A stretch of DNA of 64,000 nucleotides from Herbidospora cretacea (GTDB taxonomy: Bacteria > Actinomycetota > Actinomycetes > Streptosporangiales > Streptosporangiaceae), in contig NZ_BBXG01000002.1 in NCBI RefSeq assembly GCF_001570605.1, positions 464,922 to 528,921 on the forward strand, read 5' to 3'. Numbering within the stretch: the stretch's first letter is position 1; each line of letters begins with the position of its first letter. The translations under genes were made by a program, and so were the position numbers. Of the stretch, positions 15,106-24,931 are shown piece after piece. The notes under the pieces were generated by a model that saw only the letters and a program-made list of their open reading frames with translations, was not told the origin of the DNA and made no database searches.

Positions 15106-18100
15106 TTATCTGGCGTGGGTGGGGAGCTCGGTGAGCAGGCTGTCGGCGCGTGCCGCGAACAGGTGGGCTTCCCGTTCCCGCGACAGGGTGAGCGCCCGGT
15201 GGGCGGTGCTCGTGGCGGCGACGACGTCGCCGCCGGCGTGGAACGACTTCGCGCGGATGAGGAGGACCAGGCCCTCCGCGTACCGCTCGCCGTAGGCGTC
15301 GATGAACCGCTCGGCCTTGTCCAGGGCGCACATCGCGGCCGGGACGTCGTCGGCGAGGAGGCGGACCTCGGCGAGGAGCGCGTACCAGGTGGCCAGGTTC
15401 GACCGGGGCGGGTCGACCAGGGTCGCCTCGATGATGCGCTCCATCTCCGTGGCCGAGATGATCGGGTCGCCTCCGGACATGGCCTGAGCCCACTGGCGGG
15501 CGAGGCGGGGATAGCTGCCGGAGAAGGTGAAGGAGAAGTCCGGGTCGGCGTTGATCGTCCTGTCGGCCGCGCGCAGGGCCCAGCCGGGGTCCGCCGCGAC
15601 GGCGGCCGCGGTGACGGCGAACGAGCCCCAGATGCTGAGGGCGTAGGGGTCGTCCCCCGCGTCGAGTTCCAGCACGTCGAAGAGGTGGCGGGCGGCGGGC
15701 AGGTCGCCGTGGAGGGCGGTGTTGAGCGCCAGCATGACCGGGGTCGTCATCTGCAGCCGGTGGCGCAGCGGCTCGGTGTCCCTCTCGGCGCGGATGAGCG
15801 AGTCCGACCGGCTCAGGTTCCGATAGGCCTCGCCGATGTTGCCCGAGCTCCACTGGTGGACGCCCCACGCGTGGTGGCCGGAGGCCTGGACGACCACGTC
15901 GTCGGAGCGCTCGCCGTTCTCCAGCAGGCGGCGCGCGAGCCGCCCGGCGGCGTCGAGCTGGATGCCCTGGGCGTGCGCGAGGAAGCGGGAGATCAGGAAG
16001 CCGGTGGCCTCCCGTTCGCGGCCGAGCGAGCGGGCGAGCTCCTGGGCGCGGTCGAGATGGTCCTTGGTGGCGCCGACGAAACCGGAGTGGATGCCCGCGA
16101 CCGCGGTCAGCTCGGTGAGCGCGGTCAGTTCGAGGTCGGGGAGCGCGGCGCCCCGTGCGACCTGGGCCGCGGTGCCGAGATGCTTCTCCGCCGTCTCGTA
16201 GGCGGACCTTCGCGCCGCGATGCGGGCCGCGACGACGAGCGCCTGCGCCGTCCGCTCGGGGTCGGCGAGCGGGCCGGCCGAACACAGGTGGTGGGCGAGC
16301 GCCTCGGCCGACGGCCCGGTCCGCGGGAGCGCGTCGGCTATGCGCAGATGCAGGCGGCTCGCCTGCGATCGGGACATCGCGCGGGCCACCGACTCGCGGA
16401 CGAGGTCGTGCACGAACCGCCAGTCGCCCGGGGCGGCGCGGGGCATCTCGACCAGGCCGAGCGCTTCGAAGGCCTCCAGGCGGCGGAGGCACTGCGCCGT
16501 GTCGAGACCGGACGCGCTCGCCAGCAGGCGGATGTCGACGTCGCGGCCCATCAGCGCCGCGATCTCGATGAGGTGGCGGTCGTCGTCGTCGAGCCTGCTC
16601 GTCCGGTCGCGGACGATGTCACGGACCGTGGACGGGACGGCGGCCTGGGCCGCGACCTGGTCGGCCAGGTGACCCTCCTCGGCCAGGAACCTGGCGAGCT
16701 CCCGTACGAAAAGGGGGTTGCCCTCGGTGCGGGCCTGGATGCTCCGGGCGACGCCCGGGCTCGGGCACTGCCCGGTCTCCTGGTGGACCAGATCGGCGAC
16801 GTCCTGGGGGCCGAGAGGGCCGAGGGAGATGCGCCGATGACGGTCGTGGCGGGCGACGGCCGCCAGCATGCGCCGCACGTGGGGGCCGGGCGTCGGCGCG
16901 TGGTCGCGCAGGGTGCCCAGCAGCAGGCTCCGGTCCGGGAGCGACTCGGCCAGCCGCGCGAACAGCGCGAGCGTGGCCTGGTCGGCCCAGTGGAGGTCCT
17001 CGATGACCACGATCAGGGGCCGGACCGCGGCGACCGCGCCGAACAGCGCGACGACGTCGCCGAACAGCCGGAACTGCGCGAAGGCGTCCGCTTTCGGCAG
17101 GGCGTGGGCCTCGCGGGCGGGATCCGGCAGCAGGTCGCCGAGCGCGGCGGTCCAGTGTGCCCGGTCCTTGTCCGGCAGGGCCGCGACCAGGGCCTCGGCG
17201 ATCTGCACCCAGGGCCACATCGACGGGGCGCCGTCTCCGTCGTGGCAGCGTCCCCAGAGGGTGAGGGCGCCGTTCGCGGCGGCCTCGTCGGTCAGTTCGG
17301 CCAGCAGCCGGCTCTTGCCCACCCCGGGCGGGCCCTCGACGAGGACGATCTGGCCTCCGGCGTGACCGGCCGAGCCGACGGCCTGACGCAGGAGGGTGAG
17401 CTCCTCCTGCCTGCCCACGATCCGATCGGCCCGGGTGTCGGCGGGTTCCGGCGTCGCAGACGGCGCGTGGACGGCCCCGCCCTGCCCCAGCACGTGCCGG
17501 TGCGCCTCGCGGAGCGCCGGGCCGGGATCGACGCCCAGCTCGCCGGCCAGCCGTGCGCGCACCGTGTCGAACACCGACAGGGCCTCCGCCTGCTGTCCCG
17601 AGGCCGCCAGCGTGGTCATGAGCGTCGCCTGGACGGTCTCGTCGACGGGCGCGATCCACGCCGCCAGGCGCAGGGGTTGCAGGATGCGTCGGGCGTGGCC
17701 GTGCGGCACGAGGGCGTGAGCGGCCTCGACGCAGGCGTGGAGCAGTTCACGGTTGACCGAGGCGAAGAGCGGATAGGCGGCGGTGGTGAGGTCCAGCCCG
17801 TCACCGGCGGAGCCGCGCCAGCGTGACAGCGCGTCCTCGTAGGCGTCGGCCGCGTCCTCGATCCGACCGACGTTCATCGCCGCGCGGGCGACGCCGAGGA
17901 GCCGGCGGAACTCGGCCAGGTCGAGGGTCACCCGGCTGTCGTCGAACTGGTAGCCGCCGCCGCGGCGGTGGAGGTAGGAGCCGGGCGAGCGCGCGGGCAC
18001 GTCGGGTTCGAGCAGCCGCCGCAGCGCCCCGACGTACTTCTGGACGATGTTCATCGCCGACGTCGGCAGGTTGTCGTCCCAGACGAGGTCGAGGAGCTCG

Positions 18101-18264
18101 GCGGAGGTGACCGGCCGGCCCGCCCGCATCAGCAGGAGGGCCAGCAGGTAGGTCTGCTGGCGCGGCCCGGTGTCGACCTCGACGCCGTCACGCCATATGC
18201 GCAGCGGACCGAGGATCTGCGCGGTCAGCGGGCCGGAAGCGTCCGGGGCGGGGTTCGGCCGCAT
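15106..18264 (-). CDS. Large SARP/AfsR-type transcriptional activator with ATPase and TPR-like region (paralogue 1, intact)
   Basis: A 1052-residue regulator. Domains: OmpR-like winged helix about 13-105 (AQILGPLRIWRDGVEVDTG, LLDLVWDDNLPTSAMNIVQKYVGALRRLLEP); bacterial transcriptional activation domain (BTAD) about 115-260 (FRRLLGVARAAM to GVDPGPALREAHRHVL); AAA/STAND ATPase about 282-560 with Walker A GPPGVGKS near 312 and Walker B LIVVIEDLHWAD; and a long alpha-helical TPR-like region to the end. This is the architecture of large SARP-LAL regulators, which activate secondary metabolism or other regulons in actinomycetes, but no terminal LuxR HTH is seen. It starts two bases after the stop of paralogue 2, so the two are translationally coupled. 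Of the three related genes here only this one looks intact. Confidence 0.92.
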   Translation of the reverse strand: MRPNPAPDASGPLTAQILGPLRIWRDGVEVDTGPRQQTYLLALLLMRAGRPVTSAELLDLVWDDNLPTSAMNIVQKYVGALRRLLEPDVPARSPGSYLHRRGGGYQFDDSRVTLDLAEFRRLLGVARAAMNVGRIEDAADAYEDALSRWRGSAGDGLDLTTAAYPLFASVNRELLHACVEAAHALVPHGHARRILQPLRLAAWIAPVDETVQATLMTTLAASGQQAEALSVFDTVRARLAGELGVDPGPALREAHRHVLGQGGAVHAPSATPEPADTRADRIVGRQEELTLLRQAVGSAGHAGGQIVLVEGPPGVGKSRLLAELTDEAAANGALTLWGRCHDGDGAPSMWPWVQIAEALVAALPDKDRAHWTAALGDLLPDPAREAHALPKADAFAQFRLFGDVVALFGAVAAVRPLIVVIEDLHWADQATLALFARLAESLPDRSLLLGTLRDHAPTPGPHVRRMLAAVARHDRHRRISLGPLGPQDVADLVHQETGQCPSPGVARSIQARTEGNPLFVRELARFLAEEGHLADQVAAQAAVPSTVRDIVRDRTSRLDDDDRHLIEIAALMGRDVDIRLLASASGLDTAQCLRRLEAFEALGLVEMPRAAPGDWRFVHDLVRESVARAMSRSQASRLHLRIADALPRTGPSAEALAHHLCSAGPLADPERTAQALVVAARIAARRSAYETAEKHLGTAAQVARGAALPDLELTALTELTAVAGIHSGFVGATKDHLDRAQELARSLGREREATGFLISRFLAHAQGIQLDAAGRLARRLLENGERSDDVVVQASGHHAWGVHQWSSGNIGEAYRNLSRSDSLIRAERDTEPLRHRLQMTTPVMLALNTALHGDLPAARHLFDVLELDAGDDPYALSIWGSFAVTAAAVAADPGWALRAADRTINADPDFSFTFSGSYPRLARQWAQAMSGGDPIISATEMERIIEATLVDPPRSNLATWYALLAEVRLLADDVPAAMCALDKAERFIDAYGERYAEGLVLLIRAKSFHAGGDVVAATSTAHRALTLSREREAHLFAARADSLLTELPTHAR

Positions 18265-18266
18265 CG

Positions 18267-20969
18267 TCAGGTCGCCTCTCCTTCCTGGTCCAGATCGGCG
18301 ATGAGTTGCCCGGCGCGGTGGGCGAACAGGATCGCCTCACGTTCGACGGCCAGCGTCCGGACCCGTTCGGCGGCGGCCCGCACGTCGGCCGGGGGTGCGC
18401 CCCGCGCCCGGAGCAGGCGCGCCCGCAGCAGGAGCAGCAGGCCTTCGCCGTCCCGCTCCCCATAGGCGTCGAGCACCAGATCGGCCCGGTCGAGGGCGTG
18501 CGCGGCCTCGTCGAGGCGGCCGGCCGCCAGCCACATCTCACCGAGCAGCCCGCACCAGGTGGCCAGCACCGAGCGCGGCGGGTCGGACAGGGTGGTGGCG
18601 ATGATCGATCCTGCCTCCTCGGCGGCCCCGGCCGGGTCGTGGCCGAGCATCGCCCGCGCCCAGCAGCGCGCCAGCCGCTGGTAGCTGCCGAAGAAGCCGA
18701 AGTGGAAGTGGGGGTCCAGCGCGATGCCGCGCTCGGCCGCGCGGGCCGCCCATTCCGGGTCGCCCGCCTGCGCCGCCAAGGTGACCGCGAAGGCCGACCA
18801 GACCGTGAGCGCGTAGCGGTCGTCGCCGGCGGCGGTCTCCAGCCGGTCGAACATCGCGCGGGCGTGGACGACGTCGCCGCGCAGCCCGGTCATCAGGGCG
18901 AGCATCAGCGGGGAGAGGCTCTGCAGGTCGTGCCGGAGCGGATCGTCGTCGCGGTGCGCCAGGTCGTCGCGCATGGCCGAGGTCGACCGGATGAGGTAGC
19001 GGTAGGCCTGCCCGATGTTGCCGGTGGCCCATTGGTGGATGCCCCAGGCGTGCAGCCCGTGGGCGCGCACGATCGGGTCGGCGGACGCCTGGCCCTGGAC
19101 GAGCAGCCGGAGCGCCAGCGGGCCCGACCGGTCGAGCTGGAGCCCTTGGCCGTGGGCGGCCCAGCGGGAGAACAGGAAGTCGGTGGCCTGCCGTTCGTGG
19201 CCGAGGTCGCGGGCGAGGTTCTCGGCGCGTTCGAGCACCTCGGGCGCCGACCCGGCATACCCGGCCCGCATGCCGTCGACCGCGGTCAGCATCGACAGAG
19301 CCGTCAGCTCGGGCTCGGCCAGCCCCGCCGCCTGGGCGACCTCGGCCGCCGCGCGTAACTGCCGGGAGGCGGCGTCGAGCGCGGACTTGCCGCCCGCGCA
19401 CCGGCCGGCGCGGATCAGCGCGTCCACCGTCCGGGCGGGGTCGGCCAGCGGACCGGCGGCCCTCAGGTGGTGCGCCAGTTGTTCGACGGTCGAGTCGTCG
19501 TCCGGGCACCCGCTGTCGAGCGCGTCGGCCACCCGCAGGTGCAGCCGGGCCAGCCGCGCCTGGGGCGTGAGGTCGGAGACCGACTCGCGGACCAGGTCGT
19601 GCGCGAAGCGGACCGCACGTGGATCACCCGGCTGAGGTTCGAGCAGGCCGAGCCTCTCCAGCGGTTCGAGACCCTCCAGGCAGGCCCGCGTCTCCAGCCG
19701 CGCGGCCTTGGCCAGCAGCGCCAGATCGGTGTCGCGGCCGATGAGCGCGGCGACCTGCAACAGGTCCAGAGCGGCGGCGCTCAGGCCGGAGATCCGGTCT
19801 TCGACGATGTCGCGCACCGAGGAGGGCACCCCCTCGCCGAGCGCGCCTGCCCCGCTCACCTGCCGGGACAGCTCCCGGACGAAGAACACGTTCCCGGCGG
19901 TACGGGCGTGCACGGCGGTGACGACCTCGGGGGCGGGATCGCGGCCGCTCTCCTGGCGGATCAGCTCGGCCACCTCGTCCTGGCCGAACGGGCTCAGCCG
20001 GATCCTGCGGTGGGCGGTCAGCCGGCTCGCCGCGGCCAGCGTCCTGACCAGCTCCCGACCGGGCGCCGGCGCGCGGTCACGCAGCGCGCCGGCGACCACG
20101 ACGCCGGACGGCAGCCACTCGGCCAGATGCCGGAACAGTTCCAGCGACGCGAGGTCGGCCCACTGGAGGTCGTCGACGACGAGCACCACCGGCCGCCCGT
20201 CCGCGACCTGCCCGATGAGGGCGACCGCCTGCTCGAACAGGCGGAACCGGGTGCCGCTGTCAGCCGGTCAGGGGCCGGGTGCCACGAGACGGCCCAGCTC
20301 ACCGGCCTGCCACTCGGCCTGCGCCACGGCCGGGAGACTCGCGAGTGCCGCGCCGATCACCTCCAGCCAGGGCCACATCGAGGGCGTGCCGTCCCCCGGC
20401 AGGCAGTTCCCCCACAGGACCAGGGCGCCGCGCTGCTCGGCCTCGGCGCACGCCTCGCCCAGCAGCCGGGTCTTGCCCACCCCCGGCTCGCCCTCCACGA
20501 CGACCAGCCCGGTGCCCTCGGCGAACATCCGGCGCAGCAGCGTGAGTTCCCGCCCGCGCCCGACCAGGTCGTGCACGGGTCCCAGCACCTCGCGGTGGGC
20601 GCCCAGCAGTGCCGGTCCGGGATGGACGCCGAGCTCGTCGGCCAGGCGGGCCCGGATCGCCCGGAACACCGTGACGGCCTCCGCCCGCTGCCCGGCGGCG
20701 GCCAGCGCGGAGATGAGGCTCGCCTGGACGTGTTCGTCCAGCGGCGCCATCCGGGCGGCCAGGTGCAGCGGAGGGAGGAGCTGCGCGATGCGGCCCTGTC
20801 TGACCGCGAGCCGGGTCGCGGTCACGCAGGCGTCGATGAACTCGTCGTCCGGCGTCGTGAACGGGGAGACGTCCTCCCGCCAGCTCGCCAGCGCCTCCAC
20901 GTATCGGTCGAGCGCCAGGTCAGGTCGCTGCTCCGTGCGCGCCGCCCGAACCAGTTCCCGGAACGTCAC
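18267..20969 (-). pseudogene. SARP-type regulator paralogue 2, lacks DNA-binding domain and carries an in-frame stop
   Basis: Homologous throughout to paralogues 1 and 3 from the BTAD onward, but damaged twice. The winged helix is missing: coding similarity starts at ADPGILDGVTFRELV, corresponding to residue ~115 of paralogue 1, with a stop just upstream. Second, a TGA at 20268-20270 interrupts the frame between GRLVAPGP and PADSGTRFRLFEQAVALIG; both sides are in the same frame, so it is a nonsense change, not a frameshift. Upstream part: BTAD plus Walker A GEPGVGKT. Downstream part: VVLVVDDLQWAD Walker B and the TPR-like region ending DLDQEGEAT. Restart at GTG 20189 could give a 640-residue fragment without P-loop. 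It is upstream of, and almost touching, paralogue 1. Confidence 0.82.
20268..20270 (-). other. In-frame TGA stop inside paralogue 2
   Basis: Minus-strand TGA between CCC (Pro) and CCG (Pro). The reading frame is open and homologous on both sides, so one substitution (for example CGA to TGA) would explain it; a sequencing error is the alternative. Confidence 0.85.
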
Positions 20970-21002
20970 ACCGTCAAGAATCCCAGGATCGGCCGAACCG
21001 GA

Positions 21003-21016
21003 TCAAGCGGACTTGA
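21003..21016. promoter_or_regulatory. Inverted repeat between divergent SARP paralogues
   Basis: TCAAG-CGGA-CTTGA, perfect 5-base arms, centred in the 96-base gap between paralogues 2 and 3. TTGACC (21013-21018) on the plus strand could serve as a -35. A shared operator or promoter is plausible but unproven. Confidence 0.4.
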
Positions 21017-21065
21017 CCGGCGAAGAAGGCAAACGCGAAAGTAGTCAGGGTGACTTCCCTGTCGG

Positions 21066-23961
21066 GTGGGAACTGGCGTGGATAGCTCCGTGCCGTCGGC
21101 TCGTGGCGAGCTGCGCCTGCAGATTCTCGGTCCGTTGCGGGTGTGGCGTGACCACGTCGAACTGGACACCGGGCCCCGGCAGCAGACCCACCTGCTCGCG
21201 CTGCTCCTCGCCCGCGCGGGCCGGCCGGTCAGCACGAACGAGCTGATCGAGCTGATCTGGGGCTCCGACGTTCCGGCCTCGGCGCTCAACATCCTCCAGA
21301 AGTACGTCAGCGCGCTCCGCCGGGTCCTGGAACCGGCGCTGCCGACCCGCGAACCCGGCCGGTATCTGCAGCGGCGCGGCAGCAGCTACCTGTTCGCCGC
21401 CGACCCCGGCATGGTGGACGTCGTCACCTTCCGGGAGCTCGTCGAGACGGCCAGGGCCCGCCTGGTGGAGAAGCGCTTCGACGAGGCGCTCGACTCCTAC
21501 GTGGAGGCGCTGCGGCTCTGGCCCGGCGCTGCTCGCCGCTCACCGGCGGCTGGTGAGCCCGGCCGGCCACCCGCCCACCCCGCCGCGCGCCGAGAGGACG
21601 ACCTCCACGAGTGGTCTGGTCGGCCGATCCGACGAGCTCGCGGTGCTGCGGCAGGCGGTCGGGTCGGCGCTCGACGGCGGCACGGGGCTGGTCGTCGTCG
21701 AAGGCGAACCCGGCGCGGGCAAGACCCGGCTCGTCGAGGAGGCCTGCGCCGAGGGACGCCGCCGGGGCGCGTCGGTCGTCTGGGGCCGCTGCCTGGAAGG
21801 GGACGGCACGCCGACGATGTGGCCGTGGGTGCAGGTGGTCGGCGCGGTCCTCGACGGGCTGCCCGACGCCGATCGGCGGAAGTGGCACGCCGGCGAACTC
21901 GGCCGCCTGGCCGGGCCGCACGGCGGCGTTCCGGCGACACCGGTGCTCCCCGACAGCGGCGCCCAGTTCCGCCTCTTCGAGCAGGCCGTCGCGCTCGTCG
22001 GCGCGGTGTCGGCGCTGCGGCCCGTGGTGCTCGTCGTCGACGATCTGCAGTGGGCCGACGCCGCCTCGCTGGACCTGTTCAGTCACCTGGCCGCCCGGCT
22101 GCCGGAAGGCGCCGTGGTCATCGGGGTGCTCCGCGACCGCGCGCCCCTCCCCGGCCCGGAGCTGGCCCGGATGCTCGCCGCGGCGAGCAGGGTGTCCCGG
22201 CACCGCCGGATCCGGCTGGGCCCGCTCGGCCCGTCCGAGGTGGCCGAGCTGGTCCGCCGCGAGACCGGCCAGACTCCCGGGCCGGACACCGCTCAGGGCA
22301 TCTACGCGCGTACCGCCGGAAACCCCTTCTTCGTACGGGAGCTGTCCCGGCTCCTCGCCGACGGCGGTGTCCTCACCGAGGACGCCCTGACCCGGGTCGG
22401 GCTGCCCGCCACCGTGCGCGACGTGGTCCACAACCGGATGGCCGACCTCGACGACGACGCGACGGACCTGCTCCAGATCGCCGCCCTCATCGGCCGGGAC
22501 GTCGACCTCGCCCTGCTCGCCCGCGCCGCCGGGATCGACGGCCCGACCTGCCTCGACCGGCTGGAACCGCTGGAGGCGCTCGGCCTGCTCGGCCCCGCGC
22601 CCGACGACCCGTACGCGAACCGCTTCCCGCACGACCTGGTCCGCGAGTCGGTCGTCGAGATCACCCCACGGGGACGGGCCACCCAGACGCACCTGCGCAT
22701 CGCCGACGCGCTGGAACACCCCGCCCAGGACGACGAGCCGCTGGCCGAACGCCTCGCCTACCACCTGTCGGCGGCCGGCCCGCTCGCCGACCCGGCCCGG
22801 ACCGTGCGCGCGCTGATGCGCGCGGGCCGTCACGCGGCGAACAAGTCGGCCTACGAGGCCGCCGAGCGGCAACTGCGGTCAGCCGCGCAGCTGGCCAGGA
22901 CGACCGGCCTGGCGGAGCTGGAGCTGTCGGCCCTGTCGCAGCTCACCGTGGTCGTCGGGCGGTCGGGATACGTGGGGCTGGCACGCGAGCCGCTGGAGCG
23001 GGCCGAACAGCTGGCCCGCGAGCTCGGCCGCGAACGGGAGGCCACCGGTTTCCTGCTGTCGCTCTGGGTCTCCTACTCCCAGGGCCTCCAGCTCGACCGC
23101 GCCGGCCAGCTGGCCCGCCGCCTGCTCGACCAGGGTGAGGCGTCCGGCGACCCGACCCTGCGCGTCTACGGCTGGAACGCGTGGGGCTTCCACCAGTGGG
23201 ACATCGGCAACATCGGTGAGGCGTTCCGCTACCTGACCCGGGCCGACCCGGCCGTGCTGGCCGAGATGGCGCAGAGCGAGCGCGACCCGCTCAGGCGCGA
23301 CCTGTGGCTGCTCTGGCCCGTGATGCACGCGCTGATGACCGCGCTGCACGGCGACCTCGACACGGCACGGGCGCTGCTGGACACGATGGAGGCCGACGCC
23401 GGCGACGACCCTTATGTGATCACCGTCTGGGGCTCCTTCGCCGTGACGGTCGCGGCGCTGGCCGGTGACCCGGTGTGGGCGCTGCGCGCGGCCGAGCGGG
23501 GGATCGCGCTGGACCCCGACTTCTCCTTCGTCTGGCTCGGCAGCTACCAGCGGCTGGCCCGGTGCTGGGCACGTGCGGTGACCGGCGACGACCCGGCCGG
23601 AGCCGCGGCGGAGGCACAGCGGCTCATCGCCGTGGCGCTGGCCGACCCGCCGCGTTCGGGCCTGGCCACCTGGTCGGCGCTGCTCGGCGAGATGTGGCTG
23701 GCCGCCGGGAGGCCGGACGAGGCCGCCGCGGCCCTCGACCGGGCCGACTCCCACCTCGACACGTACGGCCAGCGCTACGCGGAAGGCCTCGTGCTCCTGG
23801 TCCGGGCACAGTTGCTACGGGCGACCGGCGCTCCTCCCGCCGACGTCAGGGCGGCGGCCGAACGGGCCCGCACGCTCGCCGTCGAACGCGAGGCGCACCT
23901 GTTCGCCCATCGCGCGGAGCGCCTGCTCGCCGACCTGGCGAACCGGCCCCTTCACGCGTGA
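21066..23961 (+). pseudogene. SARP-type regulator paralogue 3, internal BTAD deletion with frameshift
   Basis: Two overlapping frames make up one former gene. The first (GTG 21066, or GTG 21078) gives a complete winged helix (LQILGPLRVWRDHVELDTG, LIELIWGSDVPASALNILQ) and the first helix of the BTAD ending DSYVEALRLWPG at about 21527. Homology then continues in another frame from GPALLAAHRRLVSP at about 21520 through Walker A GEPGAGKT, VVLVVDDLQWAD and the TPR-like region to 23961. Compared with paralogue 1, about 95 BTAD residues are missing and the reading frame changes exactly at the joint. The C-terminal 802-residue frame has its own GTG (21553) and might still be made as an ATPase without DNA-binding domain. 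Divergent from paralogue 2. Confidence 0.82.
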
Positions 23962-24905
23962 GCGGCGATCCGGGCGAGCACGGCCTCATCACCGGCGTCG
24001 CCCAGCAGCCGATTGCCGAGCCGGAGCAGGTGGTCGGCGGTCAGCCGGTAGGGCGCCGGGGACCGCCCCGACTGGGCGGCCTGCTCGGGGAGTCCCTCGT
24101 CGTGCCACTCCACGGTCCAGCCGGGCCACCGTCGGGCCGGGTGTTCCAGGTCCCCGCGTCGTGGGGTGGGCCAGGCCCGGATGCGCCGGGTCCGGGCGTC
24201 GACGAAGACGCCCTCCCCGGCGCACAGTTCGTGGGGGAGCGGGTGACCGGTCTGGTCGGCCAGCGCCGCGAGGAGGCCGGGGCCCACGTCGAGGGCGGCG
24301 GCGACGGGGATGTCCCGGCCGCAGCTGAAGTCGCGGAGGGCGCCGTCGGGGAAACGTACGGTCAGGACTGTTTCGGCGTGGGGGCCGCCGAGGTCGGGGG
24401 GCGAGTCGGTGAGGTCCACCGAACGCCGGTAGTCCTCGGTGGTCACCGGCTGGTTGAAGACCGTGTACGCCACGCCGAGTCCCGCGACCACGTCGGCGGC
24501 GGTCAGCGCGGGCCGGTGGGGTGACCGGTCGCCGACCACGTTCTCCGGGTTCACCCTGAGGTGATCGACGAGATCCGCTTGGTCACGGGTGGCCCAGCGC
24601 ACCTGCCAGCCGGGCCAGCGCTCCCGCAGCACGGCCAGGTACGCCCGCCGGAAGCCGAGGCTCTCCCGGGCGGGGCCGTGGTCGGTGTGCAGCAGCAGCA
24701 GCCTGGCGTCGTAGTCGGCCAGGATCGCCCCCTCGCACCACGTGTCGTCGGTGAGCGTGTCGCGGGTGTCCAGGCCACCGGCGTGGCCCGCGAACTCCCG
24801 CGGTCCGAGCAGGGCGTGCACGGCGGTGCTGAGCGCACCGAACTGGGAGTGGTGGATCGAGACGCGGCCCGACTCCACGATCACGTAGTTCGCCCGATGC
24901 CCCAT
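23952..24905 (-). CDS. Conserved-looking hypothetical protein
   Basis: A 317-residue protein starting MGHRANYVIVESGRVSIHHS and ending GDEAVLARIAAHA. I do not recognise its family. It is rich in Trp, His and Asp, with no signal peptide or membrane segment. Repeated WPGW segments (RERWPGWQVRWATRD and RRWPGWTVEWHDEG) and a TVFNQPVTTEDYRRSVDLTD stretch are its most distinctive parts. ATG 24905 is chosen because the upstream frame is out-of-frame Arg-rich sequence belonging to the next gene. It overlaps the 3' end of SARP paralogue 3 convergently by ten bases and is 26 bases downstream of the Ni/Co exporter gene, so it might be the last gene of that operon. Confidence 0.72.
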   Translation of the reverse strand: MGHRANYVIVESGRVSIHHSQFGALSTAVHALLGPREFAGHAGGLDTRDTLTDDTWCEGAILADYDARLLLLHTDHGPARESLGFRRAYLAVLRERWPGWQVRWATRDQADLVDHLRVNPENVVGDRSPHRPALTAADVVAGLGVAYTVFNQPVTTEDYRRSVDLTDSPPDLGGPHAETVLTVRFPDGALRDFSCGRDIPVAAALDVGPGLLAALADQTGHPLPHELCAGEGVFVDARTRRIRAWPTPRRGDLEHPARRWPGWTVEWHDEGLPEQAAQSGRSPAPYRLTADHLLRLGNRLLGDAGDEAVLARIAAHA

Positions 24906-24931
24906 GGCACCAGTATGTGAGCGCCGGGCCG

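Noticed and set aside
15091-17826. A 911-codon plus-strand frame opposite SARP paralogue 1
   Set aside because: Antisense low-complexity product; the minus-strand protein has recognisable wHTH, BTAD and P-loop.
20268-20270. Selenocysteine at the in-frame TGA
   Set aside because: No SECIS-like hairpin reading was evident, the family has no Cys or Sec at that place, and paralogues show a variable linker there.
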